From Bradyrhizobium sp. (GTDB lineage: Bacteria; Pseudomonadota; Alphaproteobacteria; Rhizobiales; Xanthobacteraceae), in the NCBI GenBank assembly GCA_018971675.1, contig JAGXAF010000002.1, positions 1 to 55,032 on the forward strand: a DNA stretch of 55,032 nt, read 5' to 3'. How positions within the stretch are numbered: the first letter of the stretch is position 1; each line of letters begins with the position of its first letter. Below are positions 26,214-34,956 of this stretch, piece by piece. Below the pieces are notes generated by a model. That model did no database searches and had not been told where the DNA came from. It was given only the letters and a program-made list of their open reading frames with translations. Position numbers and translations under genes: made by a program.

Positions 26214-28160
26214 TCAGGCCAGCTTCACGGTCTCCGTCTTGACGTCCTTGCCGAGCGCCTCGAACACCTTGGCGACAATGCTCTTGGAGTCGAGACGGGC
26301 GCGGGCATACATCGCGTTCGGCGTGTCGTGATCGAGGAACTCGTCGGGCAACACCATCGCGCGCATCTTCAGGCCGCCGTCGAGCATGCCCTGATCGGAG
26401 AGCGCCTGCATCACGTGGGAGCCAAAACCGCCGATCGCGCCTTCCTCGATGGTGAGCAGCACTTCGTGATCGCGCGCCAGCTTCAGCACCAGGTCGAGGT
26501 CGAGCGGCTTCATGAAGCGCGCGTCGGCAATCGTGGTGGACAACCCGTGCGCGGCCAGTTCCTCGGCCGCCTTCTCGCATTCGGCGAGACGGGTGCCGAA
26601 CGACAATAGCGCGATCTTGCTGCCTTCGCGGATGATGCGGCCCTTGCCGATCTCAAGCGGGATGCCGACTTCTGGCATATCGACACCGCGGCCTTCGCCG
26701 CGTGGATAGCGGACCGCGCTCGGGCGGTCGTCAATCGCGACTTGGGTTGCCACCATGTGCACCAGTTCGGCCTCGTCGGAGGCCGCCATGATGACGAAAT
26801 TCGGCAGGCAGCCGAGATAAGCGTTGTCGAACGAGCCGGCATGGGTGGCGCCGTCGGCACCGACCAGGCCGGCGCGGTCGATGGCGAAGCGCACCGGCAG
26901 GCTCTGGATGGCCACGTCGTGGACGATCTGGTCGTAGCCGCGCTGCAGGAAGGTCGAATAGATCGCGCAGAACGGTTTGTAGCCCTCGGTGGCCAGACCG
27001 GCCGCGAACGTCACCGCGTGCTGTTCAGCAATGCCGACATCGAAAGTGCGGGAGGGGAAGGCCTTGGCGAAGATGTCGATCCCGGTTCCCGACGGCATTG
27101 CCGCCGTAATACCGACGATCTTGTTGTCCTTCCGCGCTTCCTTGACGAGGCTCTGGCCGAACACGTTCTGGTAGGCCGGCGCATTCGGCTTGGCCTTGGA
27201 CTGGGTGCCAGTGGCGACGTCGAATTTGACCACGGCGTGATATTTGTCCGCGGAGGCTTCCGCCGGGCCATAGCCCTTACCTTTTTGCGTAACGACGTGA
27301 ACCAGCACCGGGCCGGTCTGCATTTCGCGGACGTTGGTCAGGACCGGCAGCAGGTGGTCGAGATTATGGCCGTCGATCGGACCGACATAGTAGAAGCCGA
27401 GTTCCTCGAACAGCGTGCCGCCGCCGACCATGAAGCCGCGGGAATATTCCTCGGCGCGTTCGGCGCGGTCGGCTATCAGCTTTGGAAGGTGCTTGCCGAG
27501 CTGCTTGGCGGCCTCGCGCAGCGAGCGGTAGGTCTTTCCCGAGTAGAGTCGCGATAGATAGGCCGACATCGCGCCGACCGGGGGGGCGATCGACATGTCG
27601 TTGTCGTTGAGAATGACGATCAGCCGGGAGTTCATCGCGCCGGCATTGTTCATGGCCTCATAGGCCATCCCCGCAGACATGGCGCCGTCACCGATCACGG
27701 CGATGACGTTGTTCCTGCCGCCGGACAGATCGCGCGCCACCGCCATGCCCAGCGCTGCGGAGATCGAGGTGGAGGAATGCGCGGCGCCGAACGGGTCGTA
27801 GTCGCTCTCGGCACGCTTGGTGAATCCGGACAGCCCGCCGCCGGTCCGCAGCGTGCGGATGCGGTCGCGGCGACCGGTCAGTATCTTGTGGGGGTAGGCC
27901 TGATGGCCGACGTCCCAGATCAGGCGATCGCGCGGGGTGTCGAACACATAATGCAGCGCGGTGGTCAGCTCGACGACGCCAAGTCCGGCGCCGAAATGTC
28001 CGCCGGTGACCGAAACGGCGGCTATGGTCTCCTGCCGCAGTTCGTCGGCGACCTGCCGAAGCTTGTCTACCTTGAGCCGGCGCAGATCGTCCGGGGTGTG
28101 GATGGTGTCGAGAAGCGGCGTCTTGGTAAAATCGGTCAAAGCGATATTCCAATTTTGCAT
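26214..28160 (-). CDS. dxs: 1-deoxy-D-xylulose-5-phosphate synthase
   Basis: 648 aa from ATG 28160; a TTG at 28139 ([16 protein letters not shown]) with GGAA upstream is an equally good start and gives the usual N-terminus. Transketolase-like: [31 protein letters not shown], and the TPP/Mg motif [16 protein letters not shown] in the first third; [15 protein letters not shown] and the YPRGEG region in the middle; the C-terminal transketolase domain at about 500-640. It joins pyruvate and glyceraldehyde-3-phosphate, the first step of MEP isoprenoid synthesis, also feeding thiamine and PLP. xseB lies upstream, but an alpha/beta-hydrolase gene is inserted between them. Confidence 0.96.
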   Translation of the reverse strand: MQNWNIALTDFTKTPLLDTIHTPDDLRRLKVDKLRQVADELRQETIAAVSVTGGHFGAGLGVVELTTALHYVFDTPRDRLIWDVGHQAYPHKILTGRRDRIRTLRTGGGLSGFTKRAESDYDPFGAAHSSTSISAALGMAVARDLSGGRNNVIAVIGDGAMSAGMAYEAMNNAGAMNSRLIVILNDNDMSIAPPVGAMSAYLSRLYSGKTYRSLREAAKQLGKHLPKLIADRAERAEEYSRGFMVGGGTLFEELGFYYVGPIDGHNLDHLLPVLTNVREMQTGPVLVHVVTQKGKGYGPAEASADKYHAVVKFDVATGTQSKAKPNAPAYQNVFGQSLVKEARKDNKIVGITAAMPSGTGIDIFAKAFPSRTFDVGIAEQHAVTFAAGLATEGYKPFCAIYSTFLQRGYDQIVHDVAIQSLPVRFAIDRAGLVGADGATHAGSFDNAYLGCLPNFVIMAASDEAELVHMVATQVAIDDRPSAVRYPRGEGRGVDMPEVGIPLEIGKGRIIREGSKIALLSFGTRLAECEKAAEELAAHGLSTTIADARFMKPLDLDLVLKLARDHEVLLTIEEGAIGGFGSHVMQALSDQGMLDGGLKMRAMVLPDEFLDHDTPNAMYARARLDSKSIVAKVFEALGKDVKTETVKLA

Positions 28161-28288
28161 GTCGGGGTGGAGGATCCGACGCGAGACGGGTTGCGCGGTA
28201 TTGGCGCAGCGAGAATCTGGGGGTGGATACCATCTAAGCAAGCGAGAGCACGGTTTGGAGAGGCTTAGATGCGCGCCAGATCAATCAA

Positions 28289-28304
28289 TGTGACATACAT
28301 CACT
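28289..28304. promoter_or_regulatory. Crp-type site between dxs and the membrane hydrolase
   Basis: TGTGACATACATCACT matches TGTGA-N6-TCACA at all but the last base. It is about 130 bases upstream of the dxs start (on -). Regulator inferred from the motif only. Confidence 0.5.
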
Positions 28305-28514
28305 CTTTGCGTCTTCATTCTCCCAGGTCGTTTTTCGTAGTTATTTGAGGTGCTTGTACGCAACGGAAGGCAGTGCAAATTGGCCTTCAACAACCCATGA
28401 GTTTTTTCTCTTTACACCAAACTGACGCCCAAAGCCAACTCACGGGAACTGGAGAAGCCGCCAATGTCCCAACCCCCACAGTTAGCGGATGGTTCCATTT
28501 TGCTCAAATCGGGG

Positions 28515-29768
28515 TCATCCGGGGGCGGCCGGAGTGGTCATTTCGAGTATTTTCCAGCCGCTTTCGCGAGCGGCGGCGTCGCCGGTCGCAATCGCCACCG
28601 CGGCTTCGGGGCGAGCCATGCGTTCGCGTAACGGCACAGGCCCGCAAGCTATCATGAAATAATCGTACGGATGCGGTCGTTCGTTGGCCATCACGAACTG
28701 GAAATGCACCCGGAAGAACTGCCAGCGAAACACGTTATAATGCGCCGGCTCGATGATGTCGCGGAACCGAACCGGCACAATCCTGGGGTTGCGCCTGCGG
28801 GCGCCGACGTCGATGCCATGGCCGGTGATTGCGTCGAAGGGATAAAAATTCATCACGTCCTTGCGGGCCTGGCAGTCGATCCAGTCGATCGAAGGCTCGA
28901 CCGCCAGCCGCCGCAGATGGTCGCGGAAATCCTGCGCTGCCGCGTTGAAACCCACGATCGGCAGATTGCCGCCGATCGTCAGCAGGGCGATCCGCGGGCC
29001 GTGCCGGCCGATATCGGGATCGAGATTGAGCGCGCGCGCGAGGATTTCGACCGCCAGAAACGATCCCGAACTATGGCCGACGATGACGACTTCGTCGGCG
29101 TCGCTGCTGGAGGCAGCGTCCACGAGGTTTTTTGCGAAACGGTCGATGCGCTGGTCCCATTCCGGCCGCAGGCGGTGGGCGAATTGCCAAGTCCAGATCA
29201 TGTCGGCCATCAGGTAAAGCAGATAGCTACGGCTTTCCGTGAATTTCAGCAGCGCGATCAGCGCTGCCACAAACACGGCGGTCGCGACCGCAATGTTCGA
29301 CGGGCCGGTAACGCCCAGCGCTTCAAGGCCCTTGCCGCAGGCGAGGGCGATCAGCAGCGATGCCAGTGCCTCGACCAGCAGCATGAAATGCGGATAGGCA
29401 ATGAAGAGGGCAAAGCGCCAGTGCGCCTTCCAGAAGCGGGCCAATGTGCCGTTGAAGATGATACGCCAGAAAAGCTGCGTGGAGCGGAAAATCGTGCGCC
29501 AGATCGGCTCGGCGAGATCACGCTGGATCAAATCCTCCCAGCGCAGGAACTCGTAGCGGGTGTGCGTCTGCCAGTCGCTTGCACGGGTGTCGATGGTCCA
29601 GTACGCGGTCTCGCTGTCGGCTGCGCCTTGCGGGCGGTTGATAGTGGCAGTGAGTTGATACAGCCGGCCGAATTTGCGCAACTCGGTTCTGAACATGCGG
29701 TAGTACTGCGCGAGGCCGCGCGGATCGTACCCCTGTACATAAATGACGTGGCGGCGTTCAACGCGCAC
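28515..29768 (-). CDS. Membrane-anchored alpha/beta-hydrolase-like protein
   Basis: 417 aa from a GTG at 29768; no closer ATG exists. It begins HVIYVQGYDPRG, a strand-loop typical of an alpha/beta fold. Two hydrophobic segments lie at about 118-145 and 155-178, and the nucleophile elbow VIVGHSSGSFLAVEIL is at about 228-243 with Ser234. Later GGNLPIVGF and NEYPFDAITGH-like parts may carry the acid and His. It could be a lipase or esterase, or an inactive relative. It sits between xseB and dxs, interrupting a pair that is often adjacent. I do not know a named family. Confidence 0.65.
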   Translation of the reverse strand: MRVERRHVIYVQGYDPRGLAQYYRMFRTELRKFGRLYQLTATINRPQGAADSETAYWTIDTRASDWQTHTRYEFLRWEDLIQRDLAEPIWRTIFRSTQLFWRIIFNGTLARFWKAHWRFALFIAYPHFMLLVEALASLLIALACGKGLEALGVTGPSNIAVATAVFVAALIALLKFTESRSYLLYLMADMIWTWQFAHRLRPEWDQRIDRFAKNLVDAASSSDADEVVIVGHSSGSFLAVEILARALNLDPDIGRHGPRIALLTIGGNLPIVGFNAAAQDFRDHLRRLAVEPSIDWIDCQARKDVMNFYPFDAITGHGIDVGARRRNPRIVPVRFRDIIEPAHYNVFRWQFFRVHFQFVMANERPHPYDYFMIACGPVPLRERMARPEAAVAIATGDAAARESGWKILEMTTPAAPG

Positions 29769-29936
29769 TGGAAGGTGTCCCCGACTGGTGGCAGGACTAT
29801 ATCAGGCCGAGAAAGCCGCCAAGCGCCATTTCGGCCTCGGCAGCGTCGTGATCCGCGATTTGGAAAATGCGAGAACCGGCTTGCGCCGAAGGCGATCGGC
29901 AGTTCGAACGCTCGTCGCCGGGGAAACGACAGGCCG

Positions 29937-30188
29937 TCACTGAACGTCGAGCGGCACCGTACCTGTCGCCTGGCCGTTGGAGTCGGTCGTAATCTTGTCG
30001 ACTCTGGCTTCTGCCTGCCGTAGCAGTTCCTCACATCGCCGCTTCAAGGCCTCGCCGCGCTCGTAAATGGCAACCGACTCCTCCAGCGGCACCTCGCCTT
30101 CCTCGAGCCGCTTGACGATTGATTCGAGTTCCTCGATCGCGCGCTCGAAGCTCAGCTTCTTGACATCCACTTGGGTGTTTTCGGCCAT
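29937..30188 (-). CDS. xseB: Exodeoxyribonuclease VII small subunit
   Basis: 83 aa from ATG 30188, with GGGAAAG 5 bases upstream. The XseB signature is clear: LSFERAIEELESIVKRLEEGEVPLEE is the usual core, followed by a helical IYERGEALKRRCEELLRQAEARV. The small subunit pairs with XseA to degrade single-stranded DNA. xseA is not in the window. It lies about 70 bases downstream of the HDAC-like gene on the same strand. Confidence 0.93.
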   Translation of the reverse strand: MAENTQVDVKKLSFERAIEELESIVKRLEEGEVPLEESVAIYERGEALKRRCEELLRQAEARVDKITTDSNGQATGTVPLDVQ

Positions 30189-30259
30189 ATCGCTTTCCCG
30201 GATGCGTCCCAAACGTCGCTCACTCAAAGATATCTATGCGGAGGCATTGTGGCGGGGTT

Positions 30260-31186
30260 TCACGCGCCCATTAATGCGGTGACATGCGCGGCCACCGACT
30301 CTTTCAGCCCTTCCAGATCATATCCGCCTTCGAGCACCGACACCACCCGGCCGCCGGCACTGGTGTCGGCGACGTCCATCAACTGTTGCGTGACCCAGCC
30401 GAAATCTTCCGCTTTCAGGTTGAGCGAGGCCAGCGGGTCGCGGTAATGCGCGTCGAAGCCGGCGGAGATGATGATCAGTTCGGGATTGAACTTCTTCAAC
30501 TGCGGAAGGATCATATTTTCAAACGCGGCCCGGAATTTCGGGCCGCCGTCCTCGGCTGCCAGCGGCGCATTGACGATGGTGTCGTGCTCGCCGCGCTCGC
30601 GGCTGGCGCCGGTGCCCGGAAACAGCGGCATCTGGTGCGTCGAGCAATACATCACGGTCCGGTCGGCCCAGAAAATATCTTGGGTACCGTTGCCATGGTG
30701 CACGTCGAAATCAACAATCGCGGTGCGGGCTATTCCGTATTTGCGCTGGGCATGGCGCGCGGCAATCGCGGCATTGTCGAAAAAGCAGAAGCCCATCGGC
30801 TTGCCGATTTCGGCATGGTGGCCGGGAGGGCGCACCGCGACAAACGCGTTGGCGTGCGCGCCTGTCATCACCGCGTCGGTGGCCGCGACCGCGCCGCCCA
30901 CGCCGCGCATCACCGCCTCCCAGGTGCCCGGCGACATCGATGTATCGCTGTCGAGATAGACGAGGCCGCTCGATGGCGCGATATGCCGCAGTTCGCTGAC
31001 ATAATGTTCGTTGTGGCATAGCGTGACTAGATCGAGGTTGCCTTCCGGCGCCTCGTCGCGCGCCAGCCGATTGAAACGGTCTTCCGCCAGCACCTGGTCG
31101 ACCGCGCGCAGACGGTCGGGCCGTTCCGGGTGTCCTGGATATGTCATGTGCTCCAGACAGGCTGGATGGGTGAGGAGAAGGGTCAT
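30260..31186 (-). CDS. Histone deacetylase-like amidohydrolase
   Basis: 308 aa from ATG 31186 (MTLLLTHPAC), with AGGG 7 bases upstream. Zinc hydrolase of the HDAC/AcuC/acetylpolyamine family: the charge-relay His pair in RPPGHHAE (about 123-124), the metal site DFDVHHGNGTQD (Asp161, His163) and a second Asp in AGFDAHYRDP near 250, then the catalytic-loop GGYDLEGL. It would deacetylate a protein Lys or an acetylated amine such as a polyamine. It starts a - strand run with xseB. Confidence 0.92.
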   Translation of the reverse strand: MTLLLTHPACLEHMTYPGHPERPDRLRAVDQVLAEDRFNRLARDEAPEGNLDLVTLCHNEHYVSELRHIAPSSGLVYLDSDTSMSPGTWEAVMRGVGGAVAATDAVMTGAHANAFVAVRPPGHHAEIGKPMGFCFFDNAAIAARHAQRKYGIARTAIVDFDVHHGNGTQDIFWADRTVMYCSTHQMPLFPGTGASRERGEHDTIVNAPLAAEDGGPKFRAAFENMILPQLKKFNPELIIISAGFDAHYRDPLASLNLKAEDFGWVTQQLMDVADTSAGGRVVSVLEGGYDLEGLKESVAAHVTALMGA

Positions 31187-31394
31187 GCAATGCCCTGGGG
31201 GTTTTAGATGCCTGCTCGCGAGGATCAACTAATCTAGGTGCTCGTCGGCCGATCCGAAAGAGCCGTCATTCGCTTCATGCGGCGGATCTTATCCGCGGGC
31301 GGTCGGCTCGGCCGATCCCCGATGATCCGAACCGCGCCGGGCGATGTGTCGCATCAGGCAATCGCGTCTCTCGTCGCAAGCGGGGGCGATAGAC

Positions 31395-32156
31395 TTATCC
31401 CTTCTTGCGGGTAAAGAATGCCTTGAACGCTGCAATCGCTTCGTTGGAGCGCATCCTCTCGCCGAACAGGTGACTTTCCTGATCGATGCGCCGGGCCAAA
31501 TCTTCCGGAGGCAGCTTCAGAAGCTTGCGCGAGATCGCGACCGCTTCGGCAGGCAGCGCGCAAATCTCGCGCGCGACCTTGCGGGCTTCGGCCTCGGTGT
31601 GGCCCGGCGCAACCACGACGTTGACGAAGCCCGCAAGGTGGGCGTCGTCGGCGGTCATGGTGCGTCCCATCACCAGGGTTGCAAAGGCACGCTGGTGTCC
31701 CATGCTGCGCGGCATCAACAGGCTGGAGGCGCCTTCCGGTACGAGGCCGAGATGGATGAACGGCGTTGAGAACGTGGCGGTCGTGCTGGCGAGCACATAG
31801 TCGCAATGGAACAGCATGGTGGTGCCGATGCCGATCGCAACGCCGTCGACCGCGGCGATGATCGGCTTGACGTTGTGCGCGAGCGAATAGAGGAATTTCA
31901 CGGCGTTGGAGACGCGCGGGGCATCGGTATTGGCGGTACTGTCCTTCAGGAAGTCCTCGATATCGTTGCCCGCGGTGAATACCCCCGATCCGCCGGTAAT
32001 GATGATGCAACGAATACCCGGATTGTTCTGGGCGGTGTCGATCGCATCGCTCATGCGGCGATACATGTCGTGGGTGATCGCATTCTTCTTTTCGGGCCGC
32101 CGTAGCCGAATTACCCGCATCGTGTTTTCGTCGGAGACTATCAGATGATCCGTCAT
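31395..32156 (-). CDS. Enoyl-CoA hydratase/isomerase (crotonase) family protein
   Basis: 253 aa; GAGGGA lies 8 bases before the ATG. The crotonase fold has the oxyanion-hole segments FTAGNDIEDF (about 60-69) and GVAIGIGTTMLFHCD (105-119), and the acidic residue Glu141 in HLGLVPEGAS. The second catalytic Glu of true hydratases near 121 is not obvious, so isomerase or another crotonase activity is possible. The substrate is unknown. It stands alone upstream of the HDAC-like gene. Confidence 0.85.
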   Translation of the reverse strand: MTDHLIVSDENTMRVIRLRRPEKKNAITHDMYRRMSDAIDTAQNNPGIRCIIITGGSGVFTAGNDIEDFLKDSTANTDAPRVSNAVKFLYSLAHNVKPIIAAVDGVAIGIGTTMLFHCDYVLASTTATFSTPFIHLGLVPEGASSLLMPRSMGHQRAFATLVMGRTMTADDAHLAGFVNVVVAPGHTEAEARKVAREICALPAEAVAISRKLLKLPPEDLARRIDQESHLFGERMRSNEAIAAFKAFFTRKKG

Positions 32157-32546
32157 GGTATGGTCCCTCGACCGGATGGCCCTGCGCAGGCTAGTCTACG
32201 GGTCACAGCCTACATCAACTGCTCTGCCGCCCAAACCGGCGATGCCGGTTTTCAACGGTGACGCAATGACGCGCCGGAGCCCGCGCGACCGGGCTGCCAT
32301 GGGGAGAGGCCGAGCCGATGCAAGGTCTCCTCATGCTCCCGAACGCCTACCGGGGCCATCGACGGTCCGGGCATCGCCCGCGGCGCCATTTCCGAGCCGA
32401 GAAGCGCATCTCTGCGTGAGAGCACGAAAGGAGGGTTGCAAGAAGGTGAAGATTGGACATTTTGTGTTTCCTCCGTCCTATACTGTGAACTGGATGCTCG
32501 CTCACTCCGCTATTTTATGGAGCTCGATTTCGGTGCGGCGAGACAA
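32157..32546. other. Gene-free region with a possible promoter
   Basis: About 390 bases with no convincing gene. The open frame on + through it has no ribosome site or family similarity. A TATACT box is at 32479-32484 with TTGGAC at 32453-32458, but the 20-base spacing is too long for a good sigma-70 promoter. Confidence 0.35.
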
Positions 32547-32694
32547 GATGTACGCAATCGTGCATCACTCTACAGTTGAACTGATAAGCTTTCTGCGAAG
32601 CTTATCAGTGGGGAACTACTGCCCTCGGGCGGCAGTTGTGATCAGAGCCGACGGTCTCCGCAAAACGGGAGTTTTCGCGGAAGGGATCGGAGAC
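32547..32694 (+). ncRNA. Candidate structured RNA or hairpin element
   Basis: Four hairpins follow one another: GATGTACG/CGTGCATC (32547-32566, one wobble); an 11-bp perfect stem CTGATAAGCTT/AAGCTTATCAG (32581-32608); ACTGCC/GGCAGT (32618-32636); and a long stem with GTCTCCG/CGGAGAC outside and CCGCAAAAC/GTTTTCGCGG inside (32654-32694). Such density in a gene-free stretch suggests a structured transcript or a mobile palindromic element. It lies about 120 bases from tRNA-Gln. Orientation is not certain; no transcript evidence is available. Confidence 0.35.
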
Positions 32695-32816
32695 ATTCGC
32701 CGACTTCAACCCCAAGATCCGCAAATCGGGTGACGGGAGACCAAACCAAACACGCGAAATGTCCGGACTTCCGGGCCATTCGCGCGCACCTCGTGGAGTC
32801 TTCCAAAACCCGGGGC

Positions 32817-32891
32817 TGGCTGGGGCGGGAGGGATCGAACCTCCGAATGGCGGAATCAAAATCCGCTGCCTTACCGCTTGGCTACGCCCCA
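32817..32891 (-). tRNA. trnQ: tRNA-Gln (anticodon TTG)
   Basis: Read on -, the 7-bp acceptor stem TGGGGCG/CGCCCCA, a D arm, the anticodon stem-loop with TTTTGAT (anticodon TTG, reading CAA/CAG), and the T arm GGAGG-TTCGATC-CCTCC are all present. The discriminator G and an encoded CCA end complete 75 bases. Only tRNA in the window. Confidence 0.95.
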
Positions 32892-32951
32892 ACAGGCCTG
32901 TCCGGAAACTGGCGGGACGATGGCCCGCGCGGGTTCGTTCGGTAACACCGG

Positions 32952-32978
32952 TCTATAGAGGGAGTTGAGCCTTTTCAA
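32952..32978 (-). promoter_or_regulatory. Promoter candidate for tRNA-Gln
   Basis: On -, TTGAAA (32978-32973) and TATAGA (32957-32952) with a 15-base spacer, about 60 bases before the tRNA. The spacing is short, so moderate support only. Confidence 0.4.
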
Positions 32979-33183
32979 CCGGCTGGGAGCTGAATTCGGC
33001 GAAGCCCGCGGCAGGCTGCCTTGGCTAATCGGACCGTTTTGCCCCCGGTGGCCGTGATGGCCGTTTGCTGGCCATAGCGGTCGCTTTTTTCCACGCCCCC
33101 CACGCTCACGGAGTTGAGGGAAGGGCGGTTTCGTGGGAAGACCGCGTCCTGTGGTCCTTTATTCCTCACGCGAGACCATTGTC

Positions 33184-34956
33184 ATGACCTATCGCGCGCC
33201 GATCAACGACATGCTGCTTGCCCTCAATCACGGCGCCGGCCTGCAAGCGGCGGTCAAGGCCGGCCACTACGGCGACTTCGACGCCGACATCACCGCAGCC
33301 GTGCTGGAGGAAGCCGGAAAGTTCGCCGGCGATGTGCTGGCCCCGCTCAACCGTGTCGGCGACGAGCATGGCATCAAGCTCGAGGGCGGCAAAGTCACCA
33401 CCGCGCCTGGCTGGCCCGATGCCTACCAGCGCTGGATCGCGGCGGGCTGGAATGCGGTGTCGGGACCGGAGGCGTTCGGCGGCCAGGGACTGCCGCTCGC
33501 CATCAACGCGGCCTGCACCGAAATCTGGAGCGCCTCGAACATCGCCTTCGGTCTCTGCCCGCTCCTGACCCTGAGCGCGATCGAGGCGCTCGACGCCCAC
33601 GGCAGCGACGCGCTGAAAAAGATTTATCTGGAAAAGCTCGTTTCCGGACAATGGACCGGCACCATGCAGCTCACCGAGCCGCAGGCGGGATCCGATGTCG
33701 GCGCGCTGCGCACCCGCGCCGAGCGCGCGGCCGACGGCAGCTATCGCATCAAGGGCACCAAGATCTTCATCACCTATGGCGATCACGACATGACCGATAA
33801 CATCGTGCATTTCGTGCTGGCCCGATTGCCCGATGCGCCCGCGGGCACCAAGGGTATTTCGCTGTTCCTGGTTCCTAAATTCCTTGTCAACGCCGACGGC
33901 TCGCTCGGCGCGCGCAACGACATTTATCCCAGCGGCGTCGAGCACAAGCTCGGCATCCATGCTTCGCCGACCTGCACCATGACGATGGGCGACAAGGGCG
34001 GCGCGATCGGCTACCTGATCGGTGAGGAAAATCGCGGCATGCTCTGCATGTTTACGATGATGAACCAGGCGCGGCTTGCAGTTGGTCTGGAAGGCGTCGG
34101 CATCGCCGACCGCGCCTACCAGCAGGCGCTGGCCTTTGCGCAGGAACGCAGGCAGGGTCGCGCCATCGGCAGCAAGGGCGACGGTTCAGATCCCATCATC
34201 GCGCATCCCGACATCAAGCGCATGCTGATGCAAATGCGTACCCTCACGGCGGCGGCGCGCACGATCTGCTACGCGACCGCGGTGGCGCTCGATGTGTCCG
34301 TGCGAGCCAGGGACGTCGGGGTGCGGGCCGCCGCCGCCGCCCGCGGCGCGCTGCTGACGCCGATCGCCAAGGCGTTCGCCACCGACATCGGCAATGAAGT
34401 GGCCTATCTCGGCGTGCAGGTCCACGGCGGCATGGGCTTTATCGAGGAGACCGGCGCCGCGCAGCATTCCCGTGATGCCCGTATCACCTCGATCTATGAG
34501 GGCACCAATGGCATCCAGTCGATCGATCTCTTGACCCGCAAGCTCGGCGCCGATGGCGGCGCATCGGTGTTTGCATTGCTGGGCGAACTTGACGGCATCG
34601 TCACGCGGGTCGAACGATCGAACGATCCCGCCTTCGGCACCACAGGAATAAAACTACGTGAGGCGCTCGGCGCGCTCGATCGCACCAGCAAATGGCTGCT
34701 CGAGTGTGTCGCTTCGAAGCCGAACGACGCGCTGGCGGGAGCGACGCCATATTTGCGGCTGTTCGGCGCGACGCTCGGCGGCTGCATGCTGGCGGAAGAG
34801 GCGCTCGCGGCGCGCGAAGCCGGCGATGGCGAGCGTTATATCGCGGTGGCGCGGTTCTTTGCCGAGAACGTGTCGGTTCAAGCGCCTTCGCTGGAGCGAA
34901 CGGTGACCGACAGCGCCGAGGCCGTGAACGGAGCCGACGCGGTGCTGCTGGCATAG
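33184..34956 (+). CDS. Acyl-CoA dehydrogenase, DmdC-like long form
   Basis: 590 aa from ATG 33184 (MTYRAPINDMLLALNH), the typical N-terminus of the long family. FAD/acyl-CoA motifs: GTMQLTEPQAGSDVGALRTRA, GTKIFITYGDHDM, NQARLAVGLEGVGIADRAY, and the catalytic Glu in ARITSIYEGTNGIQSIDLLTRKL near residue 440. A C-terminal domain of about 130 aa (about 460-590) is the extra part seen in 3-methylmercaptopropionyl-CoA dehydrogenase (DmdC) and relatives of about 590 aa. The substrate is therefore a short or medium acyl-CoA; DMSP metabolism is not implied. Its last 79 bases overlap the 3' end of the convergent membrane-protein gene. Confidence 0.9.
   Translation: MTYRAPINDMLLALNHGAGLQAAVKAGHYGDFDADITAAVLEEAGKFAGDVLAPLNRVGDEHGIKLEGGKVTTAPGWPDAYQRWIAAGWNAVSGPEAFGGQGLPLAINAACTEIWSASNIAFGLCPLLTLSAIEALDAHGSDALKKIYLEKLVSGQWTGTMQLTEPQAGSDVGALRTRAERAADGSYRIKGTKIFITYGDHDMTDNIVHFVLARLPDAPAGTKGISLFLVPKFLVNADGSLGARNDIYPSGVEHKLGIHASPTCTMTMGDKGGAIGYLIGEENRGMLCMFTMMNQARLAVGLEGVGIADRAYQQALAFAQERRQGRAIGSKGDGSDPIIAHPDIKRMLMQMRTLTAAARTICYATAVALDVSVRARDVGVRAAAAARGALLTPIAKAFATDIGNEVAYLGVQVHGGMGFIEETGAAQHSRDARITSIYEGTNGIQSIDLLTRKLGADGGASVFALLGELDGIVTRVERSNDPAFGTTGIKLREALGALDRTSKWLLECVASKPNDALAGATPYLRLFGATLGGCMLAEEALAAREAGDGERYIAVARFFAENVSVQAPSLERTVTDSAEAVNGADAVLLA

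Noticed and set aside
28464..28631. 55-codon frame on + with a fair ribosome site (GGAG, 8 bases before ATG)
   Set aside because: Most of it is antisense to the membrane hydrolase C-terminus and the Gly/Arg-rich content looks like a shadow.
28671..30023. 450-codon open frame on + opposite the membrane hydrolase and xseB
   Set aside because: No domain, no ribosome site, and it covers two supported genes.
32453..32484. Sigma-70 promoter TTGGAC/TATACT
   Set aside because: The 20-base spacer is outside the normal 16-18 range; kept only as a remark.
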